Shown here: positions 51,441 through 61,180 of the stretch, piece after piece
Layout: each line of letters begins with the position of its first letter
Position numbering within the stretch: the stretch's first letter is position 1
Source: Candidatus Corynebacterium gallistercoris
GTDB lineage: Bacteria > Actinomycetota > Actinomycetes > Mycobacteriales > Mycobacteriaceae
Direction of reading: 5' to 3'
Assembly: GCA_019114175.1 (NCBI GenBank)
Contig: DXFZ01000111.1
Coordinates: forward strand, 1-64,000
DNA length: 64,000 nt
Program-made: the position numbers and the translations under genes
The notes under the pieces: generated by a model
Told to the model about the DNA's origin: nothing
What the model saw: only the letters and a program-made list of their open reading frames with translations
Database searches by the model: none

Positions 51441-51614
51441 ATGACTGCCCCCGCAATCCTCCTCATGGTCTTGTTCATCATGGTCATCTGGGGCGGACTC
51501 GTCGCCTCTGTGATCCTGCTGAGCAACAACGCTGATGAGACTTCCGGCGAGCTGGGCACTGCCCCCGGCACCGATGACGAGACCCTGATGCACCAGTCCG
51601 CCACCCCGGCATAA
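51441..51614 (+). CDS. metS: MetS-like small subunit (57 aa), absent from ORF track
   Basis: MTAPAILLMVLFIMVIWGGLVASVILLSNNADETSGELGTAPGTDDETLMHQSATPA; RBS aaggag upstream. Confidence 0.85.
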   Translation: MTAPAILLMVLFIMVIWGGLVASVILLSNNADETSGELGTAPGTDDETLMHQSATPA

Positions 51615-51616
51615 CC

Positions 51617-51646
51617 GGCATCCCTGGCATCCCTGGCATCCCTGGC
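51617..51646. repeat. 9-bp tandem repeat ggcatccct x3
   Basis: Directly after metS stop. Confidence 0.85.
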
Positions 51647-51690
51647 CTACTTGGCCACCCCGCCATAGCTGGCTTACCCCGACAGTCGTG

Positions 51691-51724
51691 AATGAGGCCG
51701 CCCCACTCCTGGGGCGGCCTCATT
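51691..51724 (+). terminator. Strong hairpin after the SNF/metS operon
   Basis: aatgaggccgcccc-actcct-ggggcggcctcatt, perfect 14-bp stem. Confidence 0.85.
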
Positions 51725-51756
51725 CCCTTTCCCACGTCAACCACGACCAAACTCCG

Positions 51757-51880
51757 CCGGAATGCCACTGCCCCCGAAGCACTGAAGCAAAATAGTGGAT
51801 TCTTCCTGGGATTTTCGCACGAAATGCTGCTGCCCCTGAACCGCCGTAGCAAAATAGTCGATTCTGCTGCCACACGCTCC
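51757..51880. repeat. Two ~62-bp degenerate direct repeats with gcaaaatagtSgattct core
   Basis: Cores near 51786 and 51848. Confidence 0.7.
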
Positions 51881-51892
51881 GCACAGAGCACC

Positions 51893-51975
51893 ACCCGCCA
51901 CACGGCCCACCGCCACACACGTCACACACGCCACGCACCGCGCCACACACCGCGCCACACACCGCGCCACGCACC
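51893..51975. repeat. CA/CG-rich low-complexity tandem repeat (cgcgccacacac-like)
   Basis: caccgcgccacacaccgcgccacacaccgcgccacgcacc. Confidence 0.8.
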
Positions 51976-52051
51976 ACCCAGACAAGCAATTCACTTCCTA
52001 TTAACTTTGGCAATGCTCAAAATCCCCACAGCATGAGGCAGAATAGGAAGA

Positions 52052-53683
52052 ATGAATCAAGACAACCATCACGGTAAGCCAAGCCGTAACGGTGAAGGCC
52101 GCGATTTCGCGGACTTCCTGGCTGGCTCAGATCGCATGGACACAGAAGCACAACTGCCATTGCCTGACGATGAGCGCGTGCAACCCCACCCCGCAGACAA
52201 CCCCGAGGTCACCGAGACCGTGGCAGAGCGCGGCCCCGAGTACACCACTGGCGTCCTCACCGCCCGGGAAACCACGGGTGATGAAGAACCCATCGAGGAA
52301 CAGCCCACCCCCTCAGACCAAAAGTCCTCCATCGACGAGGACCTGAACCCCGAGCTCCGCGACCGCGCGGAGGTCATCGGCACCGCCGTGCGCTGGTTCG
52401 CCGGCTGGTGTGTGCGCTTCATCATCATGATCGGCGCCGGCTACCTCGCCGCCATGGCCTTCGGCAAGGTCTGGGCTGGCATCCTGCCGGTCATCCTTTC
52501 CATCATCGTCTGTACCGTCCTGTGGCCGGTGGTGCGCACCCTGCGCAAGTTCAAGATTCCCAACCCCCTCGCGGTGTTGGTCACCATCCTGGGCTTCTTC
52601 GCTGTCATCGGCGGCGTCTTCGCCGCCATCGCACCCAGCGCTGTGGAGCAGTCCCGTACCCTCATCAACCAGGCCAACGATGGCATCCGCACCATCCAGG
52701 ACTGGCTCCAGGGCCCTCCGGTGAACCTGCAGGAAAGCCAGTTCAATGATGCCCTAGACCAGGCCACCAACTGGATCCAGACGAAGTCCGGCGCCATCGC
52801 CAACACCGTCGCCACCGGCGCAGCGGAGACCGTCTCCTTCATGGCCACCTTGCTGATCATGCTGGTGCTGACGTTCTTCTTCCTCAAGGATGGCGAGCAC
52901 TTCCTGCCCATGGTCCGCCGCGTCACGGGCCGCCGCGTCGGCTGGCACCTGACCGAGCTACTGACCCGTTGCTGGAACACCCTGGGCGGGTTCATCCGCA
53001 CCCAGGCCATCGTGTCCTTCATCGATGCCTTCTTCATCGGCATCGGTCTGGTTATCCTCAATGTCCCACTGGCTGGCCCGCTGGCCGTGCTCACCTTCTT
53101 CGGTGGCTTCATCCCGATCGTCGGTGCCTTCGTCGCCGGCGCGCTGGCCGTGCTCGTCGCGCTGGTAGCCGTGGGCTTCAAGACCGCCCTGTTGGTCCTC
53201 CTGCTCATCCTGGCTGTGCAGCAGCTCGAGGGCAACGTGCTGCAGCCAGTGCTCCAGTCTCGCGCGATGAACGTCCACCCGGTCATCATCCTGCTCTCCG
53301 TGACGCTGGGCTCCACCCTCTTCGGCATCATCGGCGCGTTCCTGGCCGTGCCCGCCGCCGCGATGGTCATGGTGACCCTGCGCTACATGGGTGACCTCAC
53401 GGACCTGGCCACGGGCGAGAAGACCAGCAAAGACATCGCCTTCGCGACGACCGCGGGGTCGCTGACCGGCGAGCAGTCCGAGCGCGCCGCCCAGCGTTGG
53501 CAAGAACTGCGCAAGGCCGTGAATATGCCTGCCAACCCCATGCGTAGTAGGGGCGCTGAGACGGAGGTGGCGTCGCCACAAAAAGATGGTAGCGACGCCG
53601 CTACGGACAACAGCGACGACACCAATCAGAGCAGCGGACCGCTAGGGAAGTTCTTCCGCAGCCTCCGTGGCAATAACAAGTAA
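52052..53683 (+). CDS. AI-2E family transporter
   Basis: FFGGFIPIVGAFVAGALAVLVALVAVGFKTALLVLLLILAVQQLEGNVLQPVLQSRAM. Confidence 0.92.
   Translation: MNQDNHHGKPSRNGEGRDFADFLAGSDRMDTEAQLPLPDDERVQPHPADNPEVTETVAERGPEYTTGVLTARETTGDEEPIEEQPTPSDQKSSIDEDLNPELRDRAEVIGTAVRWFAGWCVRFIIMIGAGYLAAMAFGKVWAGILPVILSIIVCTVLWPVVRTLRKFKIPNPLAVLVTILGFFAVIGGVFAAIAPSAVEQSRTLINQANDGIRTIQDWLQGPPVNLQESQFNDALDQATNWIQTKSGAIANTVATGAAETVSFMATLLIMLVLTFFFLKDGEHFLPMVRRVTGRRVGWHLTELLTRCWNTLGGFIRTQAIVSFIDAFFIGIGLVILNVPLAGPLAVLTFFGGFIPIVGAFVAGALAVLVALVAVGFKTALLVLLLILAVQQLEGNVLQPVLQSRAMNVHPVIILLSVTLGSTLFGIIGAFLAVPAAAMVMVTLRYMGDLTDLATGEKTSKDIAFATTAGSLTGEQSERAAQRWQELRKAVNMPANPMRSRGAETEVASPQKDGSDAATDNSDDTNQSSGPLGKFFRSLRGNNK
53566..53585 (+). 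repeat. Dispersed element
   Basis: ggtggcgtcgccacaaaaag. Confidence 0.9.
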
Positions 53684-53707
53684 CCAGCACCCGAAGAAGT
53701 AGCATTA

Positions 53708-54355
53708 GTGGCCGTGAGCGATAACAAGCACAACCGCACCCGCACCCCTGCGGACGCACCGGAGGAGAAGGCCCACTTCTTCCCTGTCTGGGCTCCGCTG
53801 CTGGTGATGATCGCGGTGACCCTAACGGGGCTGGTGCTGGCGATGAACGACAACGTGGTTTCCACAAGCTACTTCGTCCTGTTCGCCATCGCCGCCATTG
53901 GCTGCACCCTGCTGGTCGAGGCCCGGGGGCTGTTTCTGACTGTGGCGGCGCTGCCGCTGTACTTCCTCATCGGGACTGGTTTTATCGGCTGGTTCGCTGC
54001 GGGGGCGACGGGCGCGAACAGCCGTAAGACGAAGCTCATCACCTCCGTGTACCCCGCGCTGGATCATTTCCTGTGGCTGCTGATTCCGCTGGTGGTGTCG
54101 ATTGTCATCGCCGTGCTGCGCTGGTGGTTCTACCGGGAAGAGCTGGCGAGGAAACAGGCCAGGGCTGAGCTCGCGCGGAAGCGGCGGGCGGATAAGGAAC
54201 GGCGCAACCGGGAGAGCTACACGCGGGTGCAGAGCCGCTATGAATCCGGGCTGGGCCGGGTGCGCTCTGTGGAGGAGTTGCGGGCCAGTGCGCAGAAGCG
54301 GCGGATGCCGCTGCCGGAAAGAAGGCAATCCCCCAGCCGTTACCTCGATAACTAG
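53708..54355 (+). CDS. DUF6542-type membrane protein
   Basis: 215 aa, 4 TM-like; adjacent to ispH. Confidence 0.7.
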   Translation: MAVSDNKHNRTRTPADAPEEKAHFFPVWAPLLVMIAVTLTGLVLAMNDNVVSTSYFVLFAIAAIGCTLLVEARGLFLTVAALPLYFLIGTGFIGWFAAGATGANSRKTKLITSVYPALDHFLWLLIPLVVSIVIAVLRWWFYREELARKQARAELARKRRADKERRNRESYTRVQSRYESGLGRVRSVEELRASAQKRRMPLPERRQSPSRYLDN

Positions 54356-54393
54356 CTGGGGGATTGGGGGTTTAAAGGGAGATTGACGGGGGT

Positions 54394-55410
54394 TTAAGCC
54401 GTGTTGCAGGCGCTCTCCGTGGCCTGGCTGTTGCGCGGGGGACGCAGCTCACGGGGGAGGGAGAAAATGAGATCCTCGGTGGCCGTGGTGACTTCCTCCA
54501 CGGAGGTGTAACCGTGCTCGGCGAGGAGCTCCAGCACGCCGCGGACGAGGATCTCGGGCACGGACGCGCCGGAGGTCACGCCCACGCTGGTCACACCGTC
54601 CAGCCAGGAGAGGTCCACCTGATTGGCGTAATCCACCAGGTAGGCCTCCTTGGTGCCGTGCTGCAGGGCCACCTCCACGAGGCGCTTGGAGTTGGAGGAG
54701 TTCTGGGACCCCACGACAATCATCAGCTCCACCTGTGGGGCGATGGCCTTCACCGCCACCTGGCGGTTCTGGGTTGCGTAGCAAATATCGTCGCTTGGCG
54801 GGTCCTGGATGTGGGGGAACTTCTCCCGCAACAGCTTCACGGTGGACATGGTTTCATCCACGCTGAGGGTGGTCTGGGAGAGCCAGACGAGCTTGGTGTC
54901 CTCCGGGAACTCGAGGGCATCCACATCTTCCTTGCCATCGACGAGGTGCACCACATCAGGAGCCTCGCCAGCGGTGCCCTCGACCTCCTCGTGGCCGTGG
55001 TGGCCGATGAGGATGATCTGGTAGCCCTGCTTGGCGAAGCGGGTGACCTCGCGGTGAACCTTGGTCACCAGCGGGCAGGTGGCATCAAAGGTGCGCAGTT
55101 CCAGCTGCTTCGCTTCCGCGTGCACAGCCGGGGACACGCCGTGGGCGGAGAACACGACGTTCGAGCCGCGGGGCACTTCCGTAGTCTCATTGACAAAGAT
55201 CACGCCGCGCTCTTCAAAGGTCTTCACCACGTGTTTGTTGTGCACGATCTCTTTGCGCACGTACAGCGGGGCGCCGTGCTTTTCCAGCGCCTTTTCCACG
55301 GACTCCACGGCGCGATCCACGCCAGCGCAATAACCCCGGGGGGCGGCTAGCAGGACACGCTTGTCGCCAGTGGCGGTGGGCTCGGTTGTCTCCGTCTGGG
55401 GGTTTGTCAT
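54394..55410 (-). CDS. ispH: 4-hydroxy-3-methylbut-2-enyl diphosphate reductase
   Basis: [28 protein letters not shown]. Confidence 0.96.
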   Translation of the reverse strand: MTNPQTETTEPTATGDKRVLLAAPRGYCAGVDRAVESVEKALEKHGAPLYVRKEIVHNKHVVKTFEERGVIFVNETTEVPRGSNVVFSAHGVSPAVHAEAKQLELRTFDATCPLVTKVHREVTRFAKQGYQIILIGHHGHEEVEGTAGEAPDVVHLVDGKEDVDALEFPEDTKLVWLSQTTLSVDETMSTVKLLREKFPHIQDPPSDDICYATQNRQVAVKAIAPQVELMIVVGSQNSSNSKRLVEVALQHGTKEAYLVDYANQVDLSWLDGVTSVGVTSGASVPEILVRGVLELLAEHGYTSVEEVTTATEDLIFSLPRELRPPRNSQATESACNTA

Positions 55411-55536
55411 GCACACCATGGTAATGCACGCCCGTCAAGTATCCACCGTCCACTTATCCACAGGCGGGATCTTTATCCACACCCAGGGTGGCGCAAACGC
55501 GGCGCGTGTCACCACCGGTCTCTAGAATGCTTAACC

Positions 55537-56844
55537 ATGACATCTACTCCCCAGGCGGCCAACAGCCCTGACACCCCGTGGGCGGTGCACGAGCTCAACA
55601 CCAAGGTCAAGCAATGGATTGAGCGGCTCGGCCACGTATGGGTGGAGGGCCAAGTCACCCAGGTCAACATGAAGTCCACGTGGAAACTGTCCTACGTGAC
55701 GCTGCGGGATGTGGACCAGGAAATGTCCATTCAAGTCACCACCAGCACTGCCACCCTGCGGGACCTGCCCACGCCGCTGCGCAACGGCGACCGCGTGGTG
55801 ATGTACGGCAAACCGGCCTTCTATGCCGGCCGTGGCACATTTTCCCTGTGGGTCACCCGCATCAAGCCCGTGGGCATTGGCGAGCTATTGGCGCGCATCG
55901 AGCAGCTCAAGCGGGCGCTGGCGGCTGAAGGCCTGTTCGATCCCCGGCTGAAGTCTCCCCTGCCCTTCCTGCCGGGGCGGGTCGGGCTGATCACCGGCCG
56001 CGGTTCTGCGGCGGAGCGGGACGTCCTCGCCGTGGCGCAAGACCGATGGCCGGGCGTGTCCTTCGAGGTCATCAACACCGCCGTGCAAGGTCCCAACACC
56101 GTGCCGGAAGTCATCCAGGCGCTGCAGACGTTGGAAGAGGATCCGCGCGTGGATGTCATCATCGTTGCCCGGGGTGGCGGCAGCGTGGAAGATCTCCTGC
56201 CGTTTTCAGAGGAGGCATTGCTGCGCCAAGTGTCCCGGATGCGCACTCCCGTGGTCTCCGCAATCGGCCATGAGCCGGACAATCCGCTGCTGGACAACGT
56301 CGCGGACCTGCGGGCGGCCACCCCCACGGATGCGGCGAAAAGGGTTGTGCCGGACGTGGTGAAGGAGTTCCAGCAGGTGCGCGAGCTGCGCCAGCGCAGC
56401 AGCCAGGCACTGCGCGGCTGGGTGGCCTCAGAGCAGCGCCACCTCACCCAGCTGCGCTCCCGCCCGGTCATGGCTGACCCCCTGCTGCCGGTAACGCGGC
56501 AGCGGGAACTTATTGCCGAGGCGCTGCAGCGCAAGGACCGCGCCCTGGGCGTGACGGTACGGGACATGCGCAACCAGATCAGCTCCCTGAAGAAGCAAGT
56601 CAATGCCCTTGGCCCCTCCCAAACACTGGCGCGCGGGTACTCCATTGTGCAGGTCGTCCCGAGGGATGGCTCCGGCGCGCAAGTGGTCACCACCGTGGAT
56701 CAAGTGCAACCAGGAAGCCAACTGCGGATCCGTGTCCCCGATGGATCGGTCACTGCCGCGGCCATGGCGGTGGCGGGGGCGCCCGGGGGTGGCGTCGCCC
56801 AAGAAAAAGAACCCAACACACCAATCCACGAGGAAGAACAGTAA
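55537..56844 (+). CDS. xseA: Exodeoxyribonuclease VII large subunit
   Basis: [33 protein letters not shown]. Confidence 0.96.
   Translation: MTSTPQAANSPDTPWAVHELNTKVKQWIERLGHVWVEGQVTQVNMKSTWKLSYVTLRDVDQEMSIQVTTSTATLRDLPTPLRNGDRVVMYGKPAFYAGRGTFSLWVTRIKPVGIGELLARIEQLKRALAAEGLFDPRLKSPLPFLPGRVGLITGRGSAAERDVLAVAQDRWPGVSFEVINTAVQGPNTVPEVIQALQTLEEDPRVDVIIVARGGGSVEDLLPFSEEALLRQVSRMRTPVVSAIGHEPDNPLLDNVADLRAATPTDAAKRVVPDVVKEFQQVRELRQRSSQALRGWVASEQRHLTQLRSRPVMADPLLPVTRQRELIAEALQRKDRALGVTVRDMRNQISSLKKQVNALGPSQTLARGYSIVQVVPRDGSGAQVVTTVDQVQPGSQLRIRVPDGSVTAAAMAVAGAPGGGVAQEKEPNTPIHEEEQ
56788..56809 (+). repeat. Dispersed element
   Basis: ggtggcgtcgcccaagaaaaag. Confidence 0.9.
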
Positions 56845-56846
56845 CA

Positions 56847-57092
56847 ATGAGTGACAACGAGCAGCAGAAGTTCCGCCCCATCGACCAGCTCAGCTATGAG
56901 CAAGCGCGCGATGAGCTGATTGAGGTGGTGCGCATTCTAGAGCTGGGGCAGATGAGCCTCGATGAGTCCCTGAACTATTGGGAGCGCGGCGAGGAGCTGG
57001 CGGCCTACTGCGAGGACTACCTCAACGGTGCCTCCACGCGCATTGAAAAGGCGCTGGAACAGCGCGGGGGTGAGCAGGAGGCGCGGGGCTAG
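56847..57092 (+). CDS. xseB: Exodeoxyribonuclease VII small subunit
   Basis: [45 protein letters not shown]. Confidence 0.95.
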   Translation: MSDNEQQKFRPIDQLSYEQARDELIEVVRILELGQMSLDESLNYWERGEELAAYCEDYLNGASTRIEKALEQRGGEQEARG

Positions 57093-57108
57093 AGCGGCCT
57101 CGGGCGCG

Positions 57109-57681
57109 CTAAAGCTCCATCGGCTCGGTCGCGGTGACCTTCTCGGCGGCGGTGCGCATCTGATCCTGCGTGGCCATTCCCTCGAGAATCAGGCGGGTCT
57201 CACCGGCATCGGCCACCCACAGCGGGCGGGCATCATCACCCTCCATGATGTGCCAGGTCAGATCCCCAATCTGCTCCGTACCAGTTTCTTCGCGGACATC
57301 CTGATCCGGCTGCCGGGCGGCCTTCATATCGGCCGTGGTCTGCGTCAAAGAAATGTAGTGCTCACCCTCAACCACCCAGCCCACCAAGCTGGAGGGCTCT
57401 TTACCCACCATTGTGCGGCGGGCAGAATTGGCGATCCACCCCTCCGGCATCTCCGGATTACGGATCGGCATGGACAGCCCCTGGGCGTCCATGCGCAGGA
57501 TAGTATCCTTGTCCACTTCCTGCACGTTCGCGCTGGACTGCTCTGGGGAGCCCGGGTTGAACGAGCACAGCCCCGTGAAACCGACCACCAGGAACGTGGC
57601 GAATAGCAACACGCCCAAGGAGAGCACAATGTCTTTCGTGGACTGGAATACGCGGGGCTTTTGGATCTGCACGCCGTACAT
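57109..57681 (-). CDS. DUF4245 membrane-anchored protein
   Basis: N-terminal TM; conserved-looking location between xseB and glpX; start MYGVQIQKPR. Confidence 0.8.
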   Translation of the reverse strand: MYGVQIQKPRVFQSTKDIVLSLGVLLFATFLVVGFTGLCSFNPGSPEQSSANVQEVDKDTILRMDAQGLSMPIRNPEMPEGWIANSARRTMVGKEPSSLVGWVVEGEHYISLTQTTADMKAARQPDQDVREETGTEQIGDLTWHIMEGDDARPLWVADAGETRLILEGMATQDQMRTAAEKVTATEPMEL

Positions 57682-57787
57682 TATCGCAGACCCCGCCGGT
57701 GGGAACCAATGTCCGCGCGATGTGGAACAATAGAAGGTTGAAAGTACTGAAAACTCATCACCAGTGATACGAAAAGAGATGGTGTGC

Positions 57788-58843
57788 ATGTTCCCCAACA
57801 CGTCCGGTTCTCCTGAAGCTCACGTGGACCCCGCCCTGTCCCCCAACCCCGGGGCACCAGACCGCAACCTGGCCATGGAGCTGGTCCGTGTGACTGAGGC
57901 CGCCGCTCTGGCCTCCGGCAAGTGGGTCGGCCGCGGCCAGAAGGAGTCCGGCGATGGCGCCGCCGTGGATGCCATGCGCCAGATGATCAACTCCGTGCAG
58001 ATGGACGGTGTGGTTGTCATCGGTGAGGGCGAAAAGGATGAGGCCCCGATGCTCTACAACGGTGAGCGCGTGGGCACCGGAAACGGCCCGGCCGTGGACA
58101 TCGCCGTGGACCCCGTGGATGGCACCACCCTCATGGCGGAGGGCCGCCCGAACGCCATCTCCGTCATCGCCGCCGCAGAACGCGGCAGCATGTATGACCC
58201 ATCTGCCGTGTTCTACATGGAGAAGCTGGCCGTGGGGCCAGAGTCCGTGGGCGTGGTGGACATTGAAGCTCCGGTGGAGCACAACGTGAAGGCCGTGGCC
58301 AAGGCCAAGGGCACGGTTCCTGGGGACATCACCGTGGTCGTGCTGGACCGCCCCCGACACCATGACCTCATTCGCGAGATCCGCGAGGCCGGCGCGAAGG
58401 TACGCCTCATCGGCGACGGTGACGTGGCCGGTGCCGTGGCCGCAGCACAAGATAACGCCACCAACTCCGTGGACATCATGATGGGCATCGGCGGTACCCC
58501 GGAGGGCGTCATCGCCGCAGCCGCCATGAAGTGCATGGGCGGCGAGATCCAGGGCAAGCTGTGGCCCAAGGATGATGCGGAGCGCCAGAAGGCCCTGGAT
58601 GCCGGCCATGACCTGGACCGGGTGCTCACCACCAATGACCTGGTGAACTCCGAGCACTGCTACTTCGTGGCCACCGGCGTGACCAACGGTGACATGGTCC
58701 GCGGCGTGTCCTACATGCGCAACTCCGCGACCACCCGCTCGTTGGTCATGCGTTCCCGCTCCGGCACGATCCGCTTCATCGAGTCCCAGCACCAGCTGGC
58801 CAAGCTGCAGAGCTACTCCGTGTTGGACTACACCCGCAACTAG
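57788..58843 (+). CDS. glpX: Class II fructose-1,6-bisphosphatase
   Basis: [38 protein letters not shown]. Confidence 0.96.
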   Translation: MFPNTSGSPEAHVDPALSPNPGAPDRNLAMELVRVTEAAALASGKWVGRGQKESGDGAAVDAMRQMINSVQMDGVVVIGEGEKDEAPMLYNGERVGTGNGPAVDIAVDPVDGTTLMAEGRPNAISVIAAAERGSMYDPSAVFYMEKLAVGPESVGVVDIEAPVEHNVKAVAKAKGTVPGDITVVVLDRPRHHDLIREIREAGAKVRLIGDGDVAGAVAAAQDNATNSVDIMMGIGGTPEGVIAAAAMKCMGGEIQGKLWPKDDAERQKALDAGHDLDRVLTTNDLVNSEHCYFVATGVTNGDMVRGVSYMRNSATTRSLVMRSRSGTIRFIESQHQLAKLQSYSVLDYTRN

Positions 58844-58903
58844 GGGGTCTTGTGGGGGATCACGGGGGTCCTCGTTGTCGCAGATCTCGCTACAATGGTG
58901 GGC

Positions 58904-60313
58904 ATGACTGAGAACAATCAAGAATTCCGTATTGAGCATGACACCATGGGCGAGGTCAAGGTGCCTGCCAAGGCACTGTGGCGCGCCCAGACCCAACGCG
59001 CGGTGCAGAACTTCCCCATCTCTGACCGCCCCTTGGAGGCCGCACAGATCCGCGCCATGGGTCTGCTGAAGGCCGCTTGTGCCGAGGTTAACAAGGAGCG
59101 CGGCTTGCTGCCTGCGGAGAAGGCTGATGCCATCATCGCCGCCGCCAAGGAGATCGCCGATGGCTCCCACGATGCCGAGTTCCCCATTGACGTGTTCCAG
59201 ACCGGTTCCGGCACCTCCTCCAACATGAACACCAATGAGGTCATCGCCTCCATCGCCAAGAACAACGGCGTGGACGTTCACCCCAACGATGATGTGAACA
59301 TGGGCCAGTCCTCCAATGACACCTTCCCCACCGCCACCCACGTGGCCGCCACCGTCGCTGCTGTTCAGGACCTCATCCCGGGCCTGAAGGTGCTGCACGA
59401 GTCCCTGGCTAAGAAGTCCAAGGAGTGGAAGGACGTTGTGAAGTCCGGCCGCACCCACCTCATGGATGCCGTGCCAGTCACATTGGGCCAGGAGTTCGGC
59501 GGTTACGCCCGCCAGATCGAGCTCGGCATCGAGCGCGTGGAGGCCACCCTGCCCCGTCTGGGCGAGCTCCCCATCGGCGGCACCGCAGTGGGCACCGGCC
59601 TGAACACCCCTGCGGACTTCGGCGCGAAGGTCACCGCTGAGCTGGTGAAGCTCACCGGCGTGGAGGAGCTCACCGAGGCTCACAACCACTTCGAGGCCCA
59701 GGCCAACCGTGACGCGCTGGTGGAGTTCTCCGGCGCGATGCGCACCATCGCCGTGTCCCTCAACAAGATCGCCAATGACATCCGCTGGATGGGCTCCGGC
59801 CCGCTGACCGGCCTGGGCGAGATCCACCTGCCGGATCTGCAGCCGGGTTCTTCCATCATGCCGGGCAAGGTCAACCCTGTGCTGTGTGAGACCGCCACCC
59901 AGGTTGCCGCGCAGGTCATCGGTAACGATGCCGCCGTGGCCTTCGGCGGCTCCCAGGGCGCGTTCGAGCTGAACGTGTACATCCCGATGATGGCCCGCAA
60001 CGTGCTCGAGTCTTCCAAGCTGCTGGCCAACACCGCTCGCGTGTTCGCTGAGAAGCTGGTTGATGGCATTGAGCCGAACGCGGAGCGCATGAAGGAGCTG
60101 GCGGAGTCCTCCCCGTCCATCGTGACTCCGCTGAACTCCGCCATTGGCTATGAGAACGCCGCCAAGGTTGCCAAGCACGCTCTGAAGGAGGGCATCACCA
60201 TCCGCCAGGCCGTGATTGACCTGGGCTTTGTTGATGGCGATAAGCTCACCGAGGAAGAGCTGGACAAGCGCCTGGACGTGCTGGCTATGGCCAACACGGA
60301 TCGCGACAAGTAG
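58904..60313 (+). CDS. fumC: Class II fumarate hydratase
   Basis: [12 protein letters not shown] signature. Confidence 0.96.
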   Translation: MTENNQEFRIEHDTMGEVKVPAKALWRAQTQRAVQNFPISDRPLEAAQIRAMGLLKAACAEVNKERGLLPAEKADAIIAAAKEIADGSHDAEFPIDVFQTGSGTSSNMNTNEVIASIAKNNGVDVHPNDDVNMGQSSNDTFPTATHVAATVAAVQDLIPGLKVLHESLAKKSKEWKDVVKSGRTHLMDAVPVTLGQEFGGYARQIELGIERVEATLPRLGELPIGGTAVGTGLNTPADFGAKVTAELVKLTGVEELTEAHNHFEAQANRDALVEFSGAMRTIAVSLNKIANDIRWMGSGPLTGLGEIHLPDLQPGSSIMPGKVNPVLCETATQVAAQVIGNDAAVAFGGSQGAFELNVYIPMMARNVLESSKLLANTARVFAEKLVDGIEPNAERMKELAESSPSIVTPLNSAIGYENAAKVAKHALKEGITIRQAVIDLGFVDGDKLTEEELDKRLDVLAMANTDRDK

Positions 60314-60338
60314 TTTCTCCTTCTTCTTATCGCGACGG

Positions 60339-60385
60339 CACCCCGCCGCCTCCCGTACCTCGCGGGTTGGCAGCGGGGTGTTTTT
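60339..60385 (+). terminator. Terminator after fumC
   Basis: caccccgc ... gcggggtg-ttttt. Confidence 0.75.
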
Positions 60386-60451
60386 GCGTGCGTGAGCTGC
60401 ACAAAAACTCTGCACTGGATGAATCTTTACACTCGGTGTATCTTTTAGGGA

Positions 60452-61180
60452 ATGAGTGATCAACCGACTCCAGAGCTGGGCCTTCGCGAGCGCAAGCGCC
60501 GCGAAACCCGGCTGCGCATCGAGGACGAGGCCACGCGCCTGTTCCTCGAGGCCCCCTTCGCTGACGTGACCGTGGAGGACATCTGCCAGGCCGTGGACAT
60601 CAGCAGACGAACCTTTTTCAACTACTTCACATCCAAAGACCACGTGGCTGTGGGCAAGCTCCCCCAGCCCCTGACCGATGAGCAGTACCACCAGATCGAA
60701 GGCCTGGACGTCCCGGAGAACAGCTCCCTGGCCGCAGAGGTCCTGAGCATCGTGGCGAACCACCGGGTCCGGCAGGAGGGTTGTGATTCCGCCGGCACCT
60801 CCGTGGACCCTGCCCTGGCCCAGCGGATCGCGAACCGTCGCGTGGAGATTCTCAACAGCAATCCGGACTTGGCCCTGGCTAAGCTGGCGAGCTATGAGAA
60901 GGTCCGCGCCCGCTTAGGCGCAGCACTGACGGCCAACCTGCACACGCACCCAGCCAACCGCGTGGCCGCGGACCGCTGCAGCGCGGAGGAGGAGGCCTTG
61001 ATGATCGTCACGGCCGTGACCACCGTGCTGTGGAGCGGGGCGCACATGGGCCAGCTGCGCGGCCAACCGGACTTTAGCGTTGATGCCCTCACCACCGGTT
61101 ATGAGGTCATTTCCCGCATCTTCGGCACCCTGCCGGACACACTCACCGTCAACCCATGCAATGAAGGAGGGACACAGTGA
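60452..61180 (+). CDS. TetR family regulator
   Basis: N-terminal HTH VEDICQAVDISRRTFFNYFTSKDHV. Confidence 0.9.
   Translation: MSDQPTPELGLRERKRRETRLRIEDEATRLFLEAPFADVTVEDICQAVDISRRTFFNYFTSKDHVAVGKLPQPLTDEQYHQIEGLDVPENSSLAAEVLSIVANHRVRQEGCDSAGTSVDPALAQRIANRRVEILNSNPDLALAKLASYEKVRARLGAALTANLHTHPANRVAADRCSAEEEALMIVTAVTTVLWSGAHMGQLRGQPDFSVDALTTGYEVISRIFGTLPDTLTVNPCNEGGTQ

Noticed and set aside
51750-51975. Possible CRISPR array
   Set aside because: Repeats are diverged, few and without regular unique spacers; no cas genes.
7366-56809. Interpreting the dispersed element as Rho-independent terminators
   Set aside because: Most copies are within ORFs in either orientation, and the palindrome stem is too short.
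7366-56809. Interpreting the dispersed element as KOPS/Chi
   Set aside because: No strand bias within the window (about 10 versus 8).
57758-60763. 1001-aa ORF antisense to glpX-fumC
   Set aside because: Shadow ORF; His/Val/Gly/Leu-rich composition typical of reverse frames of GC-rich genes.
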